NCBI GenBank assembly: GCA_949752745.1
Contig: OX457026.1
Span: 31,884,911-31,948,910, forward strand
DNA length: 64,000 nt
DNA from: Protula sp. h YS-2021
Lineage: Eukaryota > Annelida > Polychaeta > Sabellida > Serpulidae
Direction: 5' to 3'
Shown here: positions 1-13,000 of the stretch, piece after piece
Position numbering within the stretch: position 1 is the first letter of the stretch
Layout: every line of letters begins with the position of its first letter
The notes under the pieces: model-generated
The model's database searches: none
What the model was told of the DNA's origin: nothing
What the model saw: the letters and a program-made list of their open reading frames with translations, nothing else
Program-made: the position numbers and the translations under genes

Positions 1-150
1 GCGTGTGTCTGATTTCACTCGATTTTCCAAAGACGCGCACGGCGAGGCAGTGAGCGCGTGTGGCGCGGAGGATGGCTGGGGCGGCAGGACGGCGGTCAGT
101 TTGAGGCTGTGTAAGGCTTGGCGTGAGGCCGAAGATAGCGTGCGTGAAAG
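1..150 (+). CDS. POLR1A: POLR1A exon (partial at window edge)
   Basis: Frame starts at base 2 (base 1 ends a split codon). It reads a continuous 49-codon segment containing [13 protein letters not shown] and ends with two bases (AG) before the donor GTGAGC at 151. The next exon supplies the third base (AGT, Ser). The exon start is outside the window, or close to base 1. The segment matches the poorly conserved funnel-side region before the bridge helix. The identity rests mainly on the phase match and context. Confidence 0.7.
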
Positions 151-1039
151 GTGAGCACGTTTTGCCATGAGGTGCCATGCACAAGTATAGAGTTGTATGG
201 CCTGGAATATCTGCTGTTTAGGAAGTCCTTCAGTTCAGTAGCGAGAATGCGTCGCTTATTTTTTCTGTTGGCAACCTGTAAAAAAAGGGTCGTTATTTCT
301 CTGGGAGACCTGTTCGTTGCAGTATTTTTGACCGAAGTTATACTGTTTTCGAAAGCAAAAAAAAACGTGCCCACAGACTTTTCTCATTTTGCTGTCGTTC
401 TGACCCGAGCAACATCTCATCTGAAAGTAGCCTATCAAACTGGTATTCACCTTCAGTATGTTTTTTTTTGCACATGCGCAGTTACAAGGAGTGCTGTGAG
501 AGATGTCCGGATCCGGTGCTGTCCGCCAGACGACCGGACCGACACTTCGGTTCCATTACCGAAACACTGGACAAACTCATTACTGATTACACCAACAGTA
601 ATCCCGACGGGGTAAGTGAAATGTATGACGCAAAACATGCCTGCAAGGCGTCCGTGTGGAGTAGTGTCGTGTGGAGGCAACCCCAGAAGTCATTTTGGAG
701 TTCCTTCTGACTTATTGTCCTGTATCATTCCGAATGTAGAACATTTAGGATTTGCTCTCGTTGTTGCTATAAAAAGTTGCTCCTAGAGCTAATATTTAAG
801 AAGTACTGGTCTGTCGTTGAACCTGGAAGCCGTTATAGTATTCCTACCTTAACTGCATCCATGCGCTGCCTAATATACTGTCAGATAGCTGTTGTCTTTG
901 TTCGAATATTTCACAGCATATGTGATTTATGTTTGCAACACTTTCTACAAGAAATTAACGGGATTGTTCAATGGTGTTTTTAGCCCAGCTTACGTTACAC
1001 GTAAGCTGGGGTATTCCTATCGGTTTGCGGGCGGTGTCC

Positions 1040-1094
<55 letters not shown>

Positions 1095-4000
1095 GTTTAT
1101 TTAGTAAACTTTGGTTCAAAATGCATCTCCTCCTACAATTTTGATCCGATGTCATTTATTTTTGGTGTGAGGTATCCCTAAGGGGTCGTGCATACGGCTT
1201 GTGCTTTTCTAGTCGATCGGGTGATTTTTGAATTTTTGGCGAATTTTTAAAGAAAAAATTTTAAAATGTATCTCCTCCTACATTTTTGACCCGATGTCAT
1301 TTATTTTTGGTATGAGGCACCCCTAAAGGGTCGTGCATACGGCTTGTGCTTTTTTAGTCGATCGCGCAATTTTTGTATTTTTGGGGAATTTTTAAAGCAA
1401 AATTTTCGAAAATAATTCAAAATGCATCTACTCCTACAATTTTGATTCGATGTCATTTATTTTTGGTGTGAGGCATCCCTAAGGAGTCGTGCATACGGCT
1501 TGTGCTTTTTTAGTCGATCGGGTGATTTTTGAATTTTAGGGGAATTTTTAAAGAAAAAAATTTAAAATGTGTCTCCTCCTACATTTTTGACCCGATGTGA
1601 TTTATTTTTGGTATGAGGCATCCCTAAAGTGTCGTGCATACGGCTTGTGCTTTTCTAGTCGATCGGGTGATTTTTTAATTTTTGGGGAATTTTTGAAGAA
1701 AAAAATTTAAAATGTATCTCGTCCTACATTTTTTATCCGATGTCTTTTTTTTTAACCCAGTTTGCTTTTTAGCCAACAGGGCTATACAGATGGGGGCAAG
1801 TATCGTCCGTCTGTCCGTCCGTGCCCACAATGATTATGCTATGTGGTGGATTTTCGGTACATCCGTCACTTATGTGGTTTTTCTTCCTTATGTGGTGGTT
1901 CTTATGAGCTGGCCACATAAGCATCCATTGAGCACAAAACAAACCACATAAGGGAGTCCGTCAAAGTCCGTTGATCAACTGTCCTGTAACACCATCTGTT
2001 GGAAAATAATGCAACTATAAAGCTAATTTCTAAAGCAAATAAGGAGAGCAGCATTTGTTTAAATCCCGCTGTGGGGTGGGGAGAATCTTAAGAATACACC
2101 CACTGCGGACAATGTTTGTATTTTGGGGGATTTTTTGAAGAATAAACTTCAAAGTGCGTTTCCTCCTACAGTTTTTATCCGATTTCATTTATTTTTGGTA
2201 TCTAGTATGAGGCAGCCCTAGATGGGTAGGGCATGGCTTGTGCTTTAATTTTGATTTTAGGGGAAATTTTTGAAGAAAATAACTCAAAATGAATCTTATC
2301 CTACAGTTTTATCCGTTTATTTAACTTGTGTTAATGTGTGGTTATTATTTAAACATGCACACTGGTCCGAAATATGAACCGCGCATCGACGCAAGTTAAG
2401 TAATCATGCGCACTGGTCCGAAATGTGAACCGCGCATCAACGCAAGTTAAACAAACATGCGCACTGTTTGCAAATGCGAACCGCGCATTAACGCAAGTGA
2501 AATAAACATGCGCACTGGTCCGAAATGCGAACCGGGCATCAACGCAAGTTAAATAAACATGTGCACTGGTCTAAAATAAGAAACGCGCATCGACGCAAGC
2601 TAAATGAACATGCGTACTAGTCCGGAATGCGAACCGCTCATCAACGGAAGTTGAATAAACATGCGCACTGGTTCGAAATGCGCAACTGGGCATGGACGCA
2701 AGGTAAATAAACGTACGCACTGGTTCGAAATGCGAACCGCGCATCGACGCAAGTTAAATAAATATATGCACTGGTCCGAACAAAGAACCACGCATCGATG
2801 CAAGTTAAGTAATCATGCGCACTGGTCCGAAATGTGAACCGCACATCAACGCAAGTTAAACAAACATGCGCACTGGTTGCAAATGCGAACCGCGCATTAA
2901 CGCAAGTGAAATAAACATGCGCACTGGTCCGAAATGCGAACCGGGCATCAACGCAAGTTAAATAAACATGTGCACTGGTCTAAAATAAGAAACGCGCATC
3001 AACGCAAGCTAAATGAACATGCGCACTAGTCCGAAATGCGAACCGCTCATCAACGGAAGTTGAATTAACATGCGCACTGGTTCGAAATGCGCAACCGGGC
3101 ATGGACGCAAGGTAAATAAACGTACGCACTGGTTCGAAATGCGAACCGCGCATCGACGCAAGTTAAATAAATATATGCACTGGTCCGAACAAAGAACCAC
3201 GCATCGATGCAAGTTAAGTAATCATGCGCACTGGTCCGAAATGTGAACCGCGCATCAACGCAAGTTAAACAAACATGCGCACTGGTTGCAAATGCGAACC
3301 GCGCATTAACGCAAGTGAAATAAACATGCGCACTGGTCCGAAATGCGAACCGGGCATCAACGCAAGTTAAATAAACATGTGCACTGGTCTAAAATAAAAA
3401 ACGCGCATCAACGCAAGCTAAATGAACATGCGCACTAGTCCGAAATGCGAACCGCTCATCAACGGAAGTTGAATAAACATGCGCACTGGTTCGAAATGCG
3501 CAACCGGGCATGGACGCAAGGTAAATAAACGTACGCACTGGTTCGAAATGCGAACCGCGCATCGACGCAAGTTAAATAAATATATGCACTGGTCCGAACA
3601 AAGAACCACGCATCGATGCAAGTTAAGTAATCATGCGCACTGGTCCGAAATGTGAACCGCGCATCAACGCAAGTTAAACAAACATGCGCACTGGTTCCAA
3701 ATGCGAACCGCGCATTAACGCAAGTGAAAGAAACATGCGCAGTTGTCCGAAATGTGAATCACGCACCAACGCAAGCGAAATAAACATGCGCACTAGTCCG
3801 AAATGTGAACCGGGCATGGACGCAAGTTAAATAAACATGCGCACTGCTTCGAAATGCGAACTGCGCATCGACGCAAGTTTAATAAATATGCGCACTGGTC
3901 CGAAATTTGAACCGCGCATCAGTGCACATTAACCAAACATGCGCACTGGTTCAAAATGTGAACCGCACATCGATGCAAGTTAAATATACATGCGCATTTG

Positions 4001-7000
4001 TCTAAAACAAGAACCGTGCATCAACCCAAATAAAAGAAACATGCGCACTGGTCCGAAATGTGAACCGCGCATCAACGCAAGTTAAATAAACATGTGCACT
4101 GGTCTAAAATAAGAACCGTGCATCAACGCAAGCTAAATGAACATGCGCACTAGTCCGAAATGCGAACCGCTCATCAACGGAAGTTGAATAAACATGCGCA
4201 CTGGTTCGAAATGCGCAACCGGACATGGACGCAAGGTAAATAAACGTACGCACTGGTTCGAAATGCGAACCGCGCATCGACGCAAGTTAAATAAATATAT
4301 GCACTGGTCCGAACAAAGAACCACGCATCGATGCAAGTTAAGTAATCATGCGCACTGGTCCGAAATGTGAACCGCGCATCAACGCAAGTTAAACAAACAT
4401 GCGCACTGGTTCCAAATGCGAACCGCGCATTAACGCAAGTGAAATAAACATGCGCAGTTGTCCGAAATGTGAATCAAGCACCAACGCAAGCGAAATAAAC
4501 ATGCGCACTAGTCCGAAATGTGAACTGGGCATGGACGCAAGTTAAATAAACATGCGCACTGCTACGAAATGCGAACTGCGCATCGACGCAAGTTTAATAA
4601 ATATGCGCACTGGTCCGAAATTTGAACCGCGCATCAGTGCACATTAACCAAACATGCGCACTGGTTCAAAATGTGAACCGCACATCGATGCAAGTTAAAT
4701 AAACATGCGCATTTGTCTAAAACAAGAACCGTGCATCAACCCAAATAAAAGAAACATGCGCACTGGTCCGAAATGTGAATCACGCACCAACGCAAGCGAA
4801 ATAAACATGCGCACTAGTCCGAAATGTGAACCGGGCATGGACGCAAGTTAAATAAACATGCGCACTGCTTCGAAATGCGAACTGCGCATCGACGCAAGTT
4901 TAATAAATATGCGCACTGGTCCGAAATGCGAACCGCGCATCAGGGCACATTAACCAAACATGCGCACTGGTTCAAAATGTGAACCGCACATCGATGCAAG
5001 TTCAATAAACATGGGCATTTGTCTAAAACAAGAACCGTGCATCAACCCAAATAAAAGAAACATGCGCACTGGTCCGAAATGTGAACCGCGCATCAACGCA
5101 AGTTAAATAAACATGCGCATTTGTCTAAAAAAAGAACCGTGCATCAACGCAAATAAAAGAAACATGCGCACTGGTCCAAAATGTGAATCTCGCATCAACG
5201 CAAGCTAAACAAACCTGCGCACTAGTCCTAAATGCGAACCGCGCATCGACGCCAGATAAATAAACATGCGCACTGGTCCGACAAAAGAACCATGCATCGA
5301 CGCAAGTTGAATAGACGTGCGCAGTTTCCAAAATAAGCACCACGCATTAACGCACGTTAAATATATGCACTAGTCGGAAAAAAAACACGAGTTATGTAAT
5401 CATGCGCACTGGTCCAAATTGTGAACCGCGCATCAACGTAAGTGGCATAAACTTGCGCACTGGTTCGAAATGCGAACCACGCTTTGACGCAAGTTAAATA
5501 GATATGCGCAGTGGTCCGAAATACAAACCGCGCATCAGTGCACGTTAACCAAACATGCGCGCTGGTCCGAAATGTGAACCGCACATCGACGCAAGTTAAG
5601 TTGACATGCGACGTGATCCGAACTGTGAACCGCGCATCAACCCAAGTTATATGAGCAGCTTTTCCAATGAAAATATGAGCAGTTTTTTCAAAGGCGAACC
5701 ACGCATTAAGGCACGGTAAATAAACATGCGCACTGGTCTAAAATAAGCACCATGCGTTAACGCAAGTTAAATAAAAATGCGCACGGGTCTTAAATAAGAA
5801 CCACGTATCAACGCAAGTCAAATAAATATGCGCAGTTGTGAAAGATAAGTTGTAAAATATCTTTATACAGTAAAGTGCCACATATATAATTCCGTTTATT
5901 TACAAATGACACACACAAAGCATAAACACTATTGACATTGACATGACGCCTGCTGGGAACCACACAAGGGCACGGGCAAATATAAACCACCACATAAGTA
6001 TTTTTTATTCTCAAATAATCTTGTCCGTGACCTACCACTTAAATGCATTTCAGGCATACCAAATGCTACCACATAATGCAGCCACCACATAAGATACCTC
6101 TCGTTGGCCTGTCCGTCCGTCCGTCTGTCCGTCCCGCGACCGTTAAAAGTGGAATAACTTTTTTATTTTTTATCCGATTCTTACCAAATTTTAAACACGA
6201 GTTCCTAACCCTTTACTGCATTAGGAAATATTTTTATTTTTGCGGTTTAAACCATTTTTGGTGATTTTATTGCCAATTTGGGCAAAATACGAAAAAACCT
6301 ATCTAGTCCCTCATTTTTCATCGGAAGATTCCGAAATTTTTTATGAAGAAACTAGGACTAAGGGGTAAAAAAAGTACTTTTTTCGATTTTTGAATTTCGC
6401 CTTATTTTTGAATCCACTGAGCTTCAAAGTTTGCAACTTCTAAAAATTGACAAATTTCCAATTTTTTTTTTTCTGAACAAAGTAGTTAAAGTGGAATATC
6501 GTTTTTATTTTTTATCCGATTCGTACCAAATTTTTTACACGAGTTTTTAACCTTCTACTGCATTAGGATTTTTTTTATTTTTTGGTTTAAACCATTTTTG
6601 GCGATTTTATTGCCAATTTGGGCAAAATACGAAAAAACCTATCTAGTCCCTCATTTTTCATCGGAAGATTCCGAAATTTTTCATGAAGAAACTAGAACTA
6701 AGGGGTGAAAAAAGTTCTTTTTTCGATTTTTGAATTTCGCCTTATTTTTGAATCTACTGAGCTTCAAAGTTTGCAACTTCTAAAAATTGGCAAATTTCCA
6801 TTTTTTTTTCTTAACAAAGTAGTTAAAGTGGAATATCTTTTTTATTTTTCATCCGATTCGTACCAAATTTTAAACGCGAGTTTTTAACCTTCTACTGCAT
6901 TAGGAATTTTTTTTTATTTTTTGGTTTAAACCATTTTTGGCGATTTTATTGCCGATTTGGGCAAAATACGAAAAAATCTATCTAGTCCCTCATTTTTCAT

Positions 7001-10000
7001 CGGAAGATTCCGAAATTTGTTATGAAGAAACTAGAACTAAGGGGTGAAAAAAGTACATTTTTCGATTTTTGAATTTCGCCTTATTTTTGAATCCACTGAG
7101 CTTCGAAGTTTGCAGCTTTTAAAAAATTGGAAATTTCCATTTTTCTTCTTAAAAAAGCAAAGTTTCAATTTGCAGAGGGGCACAATATGTTACATGCAAG
7201 TACTTTTGGTTGGACTTTTCAGTAATTTTGTTGCCAGTAGGTCATTTCTATGATATTTTCAAGTGGGCGATAATAGGGAACATTGGGCGATAAAGCAAGA
7301 AAGTTGTAATTTTCGCTTTAAAAGTGCAGGGATCAATTCTATGTCCCGAAATTATGATAAATATGATATTTTTCGGATGGGCGATAATAGGGAATATTGG
7401 TCGATACTGCAAGAAAGTTGTAATTTTCGCTTTTAATGTGCAGGAAACAATTCTAGGACCCGAAAATATGATAAATATAATATTTTTCGGGTGGGCGATG
7501 ATAGGGAACATTTTGCGATAATGCAAGAAAGTTGTAATTTTCGCTTTAAAAGAGCAGGAATCAATTCTATGACCCGAAAATATGATAAATGTGATATTTT
7601 TCGTGTGGGCGATAATAGGGAGCATTGGGCGATAATGCAAGAAAGTTGTAATTTTCGCTTTAAAAGTGCAGGGATCAATTCTATGACCCGAAAATATGAT
7701 AAATGTGATATTTTTCGGGTAGGCGATAATAGGCAATATTGGGCGATAATGTAAAAAAAATTGTAATTTTCGCTTTAAAAGTGCAGGAATCAATTCTATG
7801 ACCCGAAAATATGATAAATGTGATATTTTTCGTGTTGGCGATAATAGGGAACATTGGGCGATAATGCAAGAAAGTTGTAATTTTCGCTTTAAAAGTGCAG
7901 CAATCAATTCTGTGACCCGAAAATATGATCAGTGTGATATTTTACGGGTGGGCGATAACAGGGAATATTGGGCGATAAAGCAAGAAAGTTGTAATTTTCG
8001 CTTTAAAAGTGCAGGAAACAATTCTAGGACCCGAAAATATGATAAATATAATATTTTTCGTGTGGGCGATAATAGGGAACATTGGGGATAATGTAAGAAA
8101 GTTGTAATTTTCGCTTTAAAAGAGCAGGAATCAATTCTATGACCCGAAAATATGATAAATGTGATATTTTTCGTGTGGGCGATAATAGGGAACATTGGGC
8201 GATAATGCAAGAAAGTTGTAATTTTCGCTTTAAAAGTGCAGGAATCAATTCTGTGACCCGAAAATATGATCAATGTGACATTTTACTGGTGGGCGATAAC
8301 AGGGAATATTGGGCGATAAAGCAAGAAAGTTGTAATTTTCGCTTTAAAAGTGCAGGAAACAATTCTAGGACCCGAAAATATGATAAATATAATATTTTTC
8401 GTGTGGGCGATAATAGGGAACATTGGGCGATAATGTAAGAAAGTTGTAATTTTCGCTTTAAAAGAGCAGGAATCAATTCTATAACCCGAAAATATGATAA
8501 ATATGATATTTTTCGGATGGGCGATAATAGGGAATATTGGGCGATAATGCAAGAAAGTTGTAATTTTCGCTTTAAAAGTGCAGGGATCAATTATATGTCC
8601 CGAAAATATGAAAAATATGATATTTTTTGGATGGGCGATAATAGGGAACATTGGGCGATAATGCAAGAAAGTTGTAATTTTCGCTTTAAAAGTGCAGGAA
8701 TCAATTCTATGACCCGAAAATATGATAAATGTGATATTTTTCGTGTGGGCGATAATAGGGAGCATTGGGCGATAATGCAAGAAAGTTGTAATTTTCGCTT
8801 TTAAAGTGCAGGAATCAATTCTGTGACCCGAAAATATGATCAATGTGATATTTTTCGTGTGGGCGATAATAGGGAACATTGGGCGATAATGCAAGAAAGT
8901 TGTAATTTTCGCTTTAAAAGTGCAGGAATCAATTCTGTGACCCGAAAATATGATCAATGTGATATTTTACTGGTGGGCGATAACAGGGAATATTGGGCGA
9001 TAAAGCAAGAAAGTTGTAATTTTCGCTTTAAAAGTGCAGGAAACAATTCTAGGACCCGAAAATATGATAAATATAATATTTTTCGTGTGGGCGATAATAG
9101 GGAACATTGGGCGATAATGTAAGAAAGTTGTAATTTTCGCTTTAAAAGAGCAGGAATCAATTCTATAACCCGAAAATATGATAAATATGATATTTTTCGG
9201 ATGGGCGATAATAGGGAACATTGGGCGATAATGCAAGAAAGTTGTAATTTTCGCTTTAAAAGTGCAGCAATCAATTCTGTGACCCGAAAATATGATCAGT
9301 GTGATATTTTACGGGTGGGCGATAACAGGGAATATTGGGCGATAAAGCAAGAAAGTTGTAATTTTCGCTTTAAAAGTGCAGGAAACAATTCTAGGACCCG
9401 AAAATATGATAAATATAATATTTTTCGTGTGGGCGATAATAGGGAACATTGGGGATAATGTAAGAAAGTTGTAATTTTCGCTTTAAAAGAGCAGGAATCA
9501 ATTCTATGACCCGAAAATATGATAAATGTGATATTTTTCGTGTGGGCGATAATAGGGAACATTGGGCGATAATGCAAGAAAGTTGTAATTTTCGCTTTAA
9601 AAGTGCAGGAATCAATTCTGTGACCCGAAAATATGATCAATGTGACATTTTACTGGTGGGCGATAACAGGGAATATTGGGCGATAAAGCAAGAAAGTTGT
9701 AATTTTCGCTTTAAAAGTGCAGGAAACAATTCTAGGACCCGAAAATATGATAAATATAATATTTTTCGTGTGGGCGATAATAGGGAACATTGGGCGATAA
9801 TGTAAGAAAGTTGTAATTTTCGCTTTAAAAGAGCAGGAATCAATTCTATAACCCGAAAATATGATAAATATGATATTTTTCGGATGGGCGATAATAGGGA
9901 ATATTGGGCGATAATGCAAGAAAGTTGTAATTTTCGCTTTAAAAGTGCAGGGATCAATTATATGTCCCAAAAATATGAAAAATATGATATTTTTTGGATG

Positions 10001-13000
10001 GGCGATAATAGGGAACATTGGGCGATAATGCAAGAAAGTTGTAATTTTCGCTTTAAAAGTGCAGGAATCAATTCTATGACCCGAAAATATGATAAATGTG
10101 ATATTTTTCGTGTGGGCGATAATAGGGAGCATTGGGCGATAATGCAAGAAAGTTGTAATTTTCGCTTTTAAAGTGCAGGAATCAATTCTGTGACCCGAAA
10201 ATATTATCAATGTGATATTTTTCGTGTGGGCGATAATAGGGAACATTGGGCGATAATGCAAGAAAGTTGTAATTTTCGCTTTAAAAGTGCAGGAATCAAT
10301 TCTGTGACCCGAAAATATGATCAATGTGATATTTTACTGGTGGGCGATAACAGGGAATATTGGGCGATAAAGCAAGAAAGTTGTAATTTTCGCTTTAAAA
10401 GTGCAGGAAACAATTCTAGGACCTGAAAATATGATAAATATAATATTTTTCGTGTGGGCGATAATAGGGAACATTGGGCGATAATGTAAGAAAGTTGTAA
10501 TTTTCGCTTTAAAAGAGCAGGAATCAATTCTATAACCCGAAAATATGATAAATATGATATTTTTCGGATGGGCGATAATAGGGAACATTGGGCGATAATG
10601 CAAGAAAGTTGTAATTTTCGCTTTAAAAGTGCAGGAATCAATTCTGTGACCCGAAAATATGATCAATGTGATATTTTTCGGGTGGGCGATAACAGGGAAT
10701 ATTGGGCGATAAAGCAAGAAAGTTGTAATTTTCGCTTTAAAAGTGCAGGAAACAATTCTAGGACCCGAAAATATGATAAATATAATATTTTTCGTGTGGG
10801 CGATAATAGGGAACATTGGGCGATAATGTAAGAAAGTTGTAATTTTCGCTTTAAAAGTGCAGGAATCAATTCTATTACCCGAAAATATGATAAATATGAT
10901 ATTTTTCGGATGGGCGATAATAGGGAATATTGGGCGATAGTGCAAGAAAGTTGTAATTTTCGCTTTAAAAGTGCAGGGATCAATTATGTGTCCCGAAAAT
11001 ATGAAAAATATGATATTTTTTGGATGGGCGATAATAGGGAATATTGGGCGATAATGCAAGAAAGTTGTAATTTTCGCTTTAAAAGTGCAGGAATCAATTC
11101 TATGACCCGAAAATATGATAAATGTGATATTTTTCGTGTGGGCGATAATAGGGAGCATTGGGCGATAATGCAAGAAAGTTGTAATTTTCGCTTTTAAAGT
11201 GCAGGAATCAATTCTGTGACCCGAAAATATGATCAATGTGATATTTTACGGGTGGGCGATAACAGGGAATATTGGGCGATAAAGCAAGAAAGTTGTAATT
11301 TTCGCTTTAAAAGTGCAGGAAACAATTCTAGGACCCGAAAATATCATAAATATAATATTTTTCGTGTGGGCGATAATAGGTAACAGTGGGCGATAATGTA
11401 AGAAAGTTGTAATTTTCGCTTTAAAAGAGCAGGAATCAATTCTATGACCCGAAAATATGATAAATGTGATATTTTTCGGATGGGCGATAATAGGGAACAT
11501 TGGACGATAATGCAAGAAAGTTGTAATTTTCGCTTTAAAAGTGCAGGAATCAATTCTATGACCCGAAAATATGATAAATGTGATATTTTTCGGGTGTGCG
11601 ATAATAGGGAATATTGGGCGATAATGTAAGAAAATTGTAATTTTCGCTTTAAAAGTGCAGGAATCAATTCTGTGACCCGAAAATATGATAAATATGATAT
11701 TTTTCGGATGGTCGATAATAGGGAACATTGGGCGATAGTGCAAGAAAGTTGTAATTTTCGCTTTAAAAGTGCAGGAAACAATTCTATGACCCGAAAATAT
11801 GATAAATGTGATATTTTTCGTGTGGGCGATAATAGGGAACATTGGGCGATAATGTAAGAAAGTTGTGATTTTCGCTTTAAAAGTGCAATAATCAATTCTA
11901 TGACCCGAAAATATGATAAATATGATATTTTTCGTGTCGGCGATAATAGGGAACATTGGGCGATAATGCAAGAAAGTTGTAATTTTCGCTTTAAAAGTGC
12001 AGGAATCCATTCTATGACCCGAAAATATGATAAATGTGATATTTTTCGGGTGTGCGATAATAGGGAATATTGGGCGATAATGCAAGAAAGTTGTAATTTT
12101 CGCTTTAAAAGTGCAGGAAACAATTCTAGGACCAGAAAATATGATAAATATAATATTTTTCGGGTGGGCGATAATAGGGAACATTGGGCGATAATGTACG
12201 AATGTTGTGACCCGCGCATCAAGACAACCTAAGGAAACTTGTGCACTTGTCCAAAATAAGTACGAAAGTAAAATAAACATGCGCATTGGTCTGGAATAAG
12301 AACCGCGCATTAATCTTTATTAAGTTAAATAAACATGTGCACTGTTCCAAAATGAGAGCCGCGCATCAACGCAAATTAAATAAACATGCGCACTTGTCTG
12401 AATTAGAACCGCGCATCGAGGCAAGTTACATAAATATGCGCACTGGTCCGAAATGCGAGCGTTGTTTGAAGGTATCTATGGCAATCTATCCAGTCTACCA
12501 GATATACAAAAAATCTGTTCCCAATTTTTCTTGGAAAGAAATCTTTGTATGCATTTATCGGTCTATGTTCTGGTCCGGTGCTAAATTAATTATTGAGCTA
12601 GCTCTTTGCCGTCTCATCTTTTGAAGCTTGATATTTCAGGGAAATTCCTTCGCTCATGAACGCTGGAATGGGTCTTATTGCTTTTCGTAAGCTGGGACTT
12701 TGTCCTTGGACAAACTTGTTGTCATTACTCATTCCTTCCTTCATTTATTTCCCACAGGGGGGGGGGGATATATGCGATCGACCGTGTGTTGGTCTGTCGG
12801 TCTGTCATCAAGAGCTTGTTAACACGATAACTTAAAAACTCCTGCAAGGATTTTAATGAAACTTGAAATGTGGCTTCTATGGGAACAAACATGGGTCGGT
12901 ATTGCAAATGGCCAAGGTTCGTCCAAGGAAAATGGACCAGCGGCACTTAAAAAATTTCAGCTCTTGATTAACTGTTGATGGCCGTGTTAAATTGATGGGG

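Noticed and set aside
2345..12197. CRISPR-like arrays
   Set aside because: The units are contiguous tandem repeats without unique spacers, in a eukaryotic intron.
11246..12310. 354-codon minus-strand open frame in the 114-bp array (and similar frames of 219-300 codons)
   Set aside because: The unit length is divisible by three, so a stop-free unit stays open. Frames are open in several registers on both strands, and there is no domain, splice or composition support.
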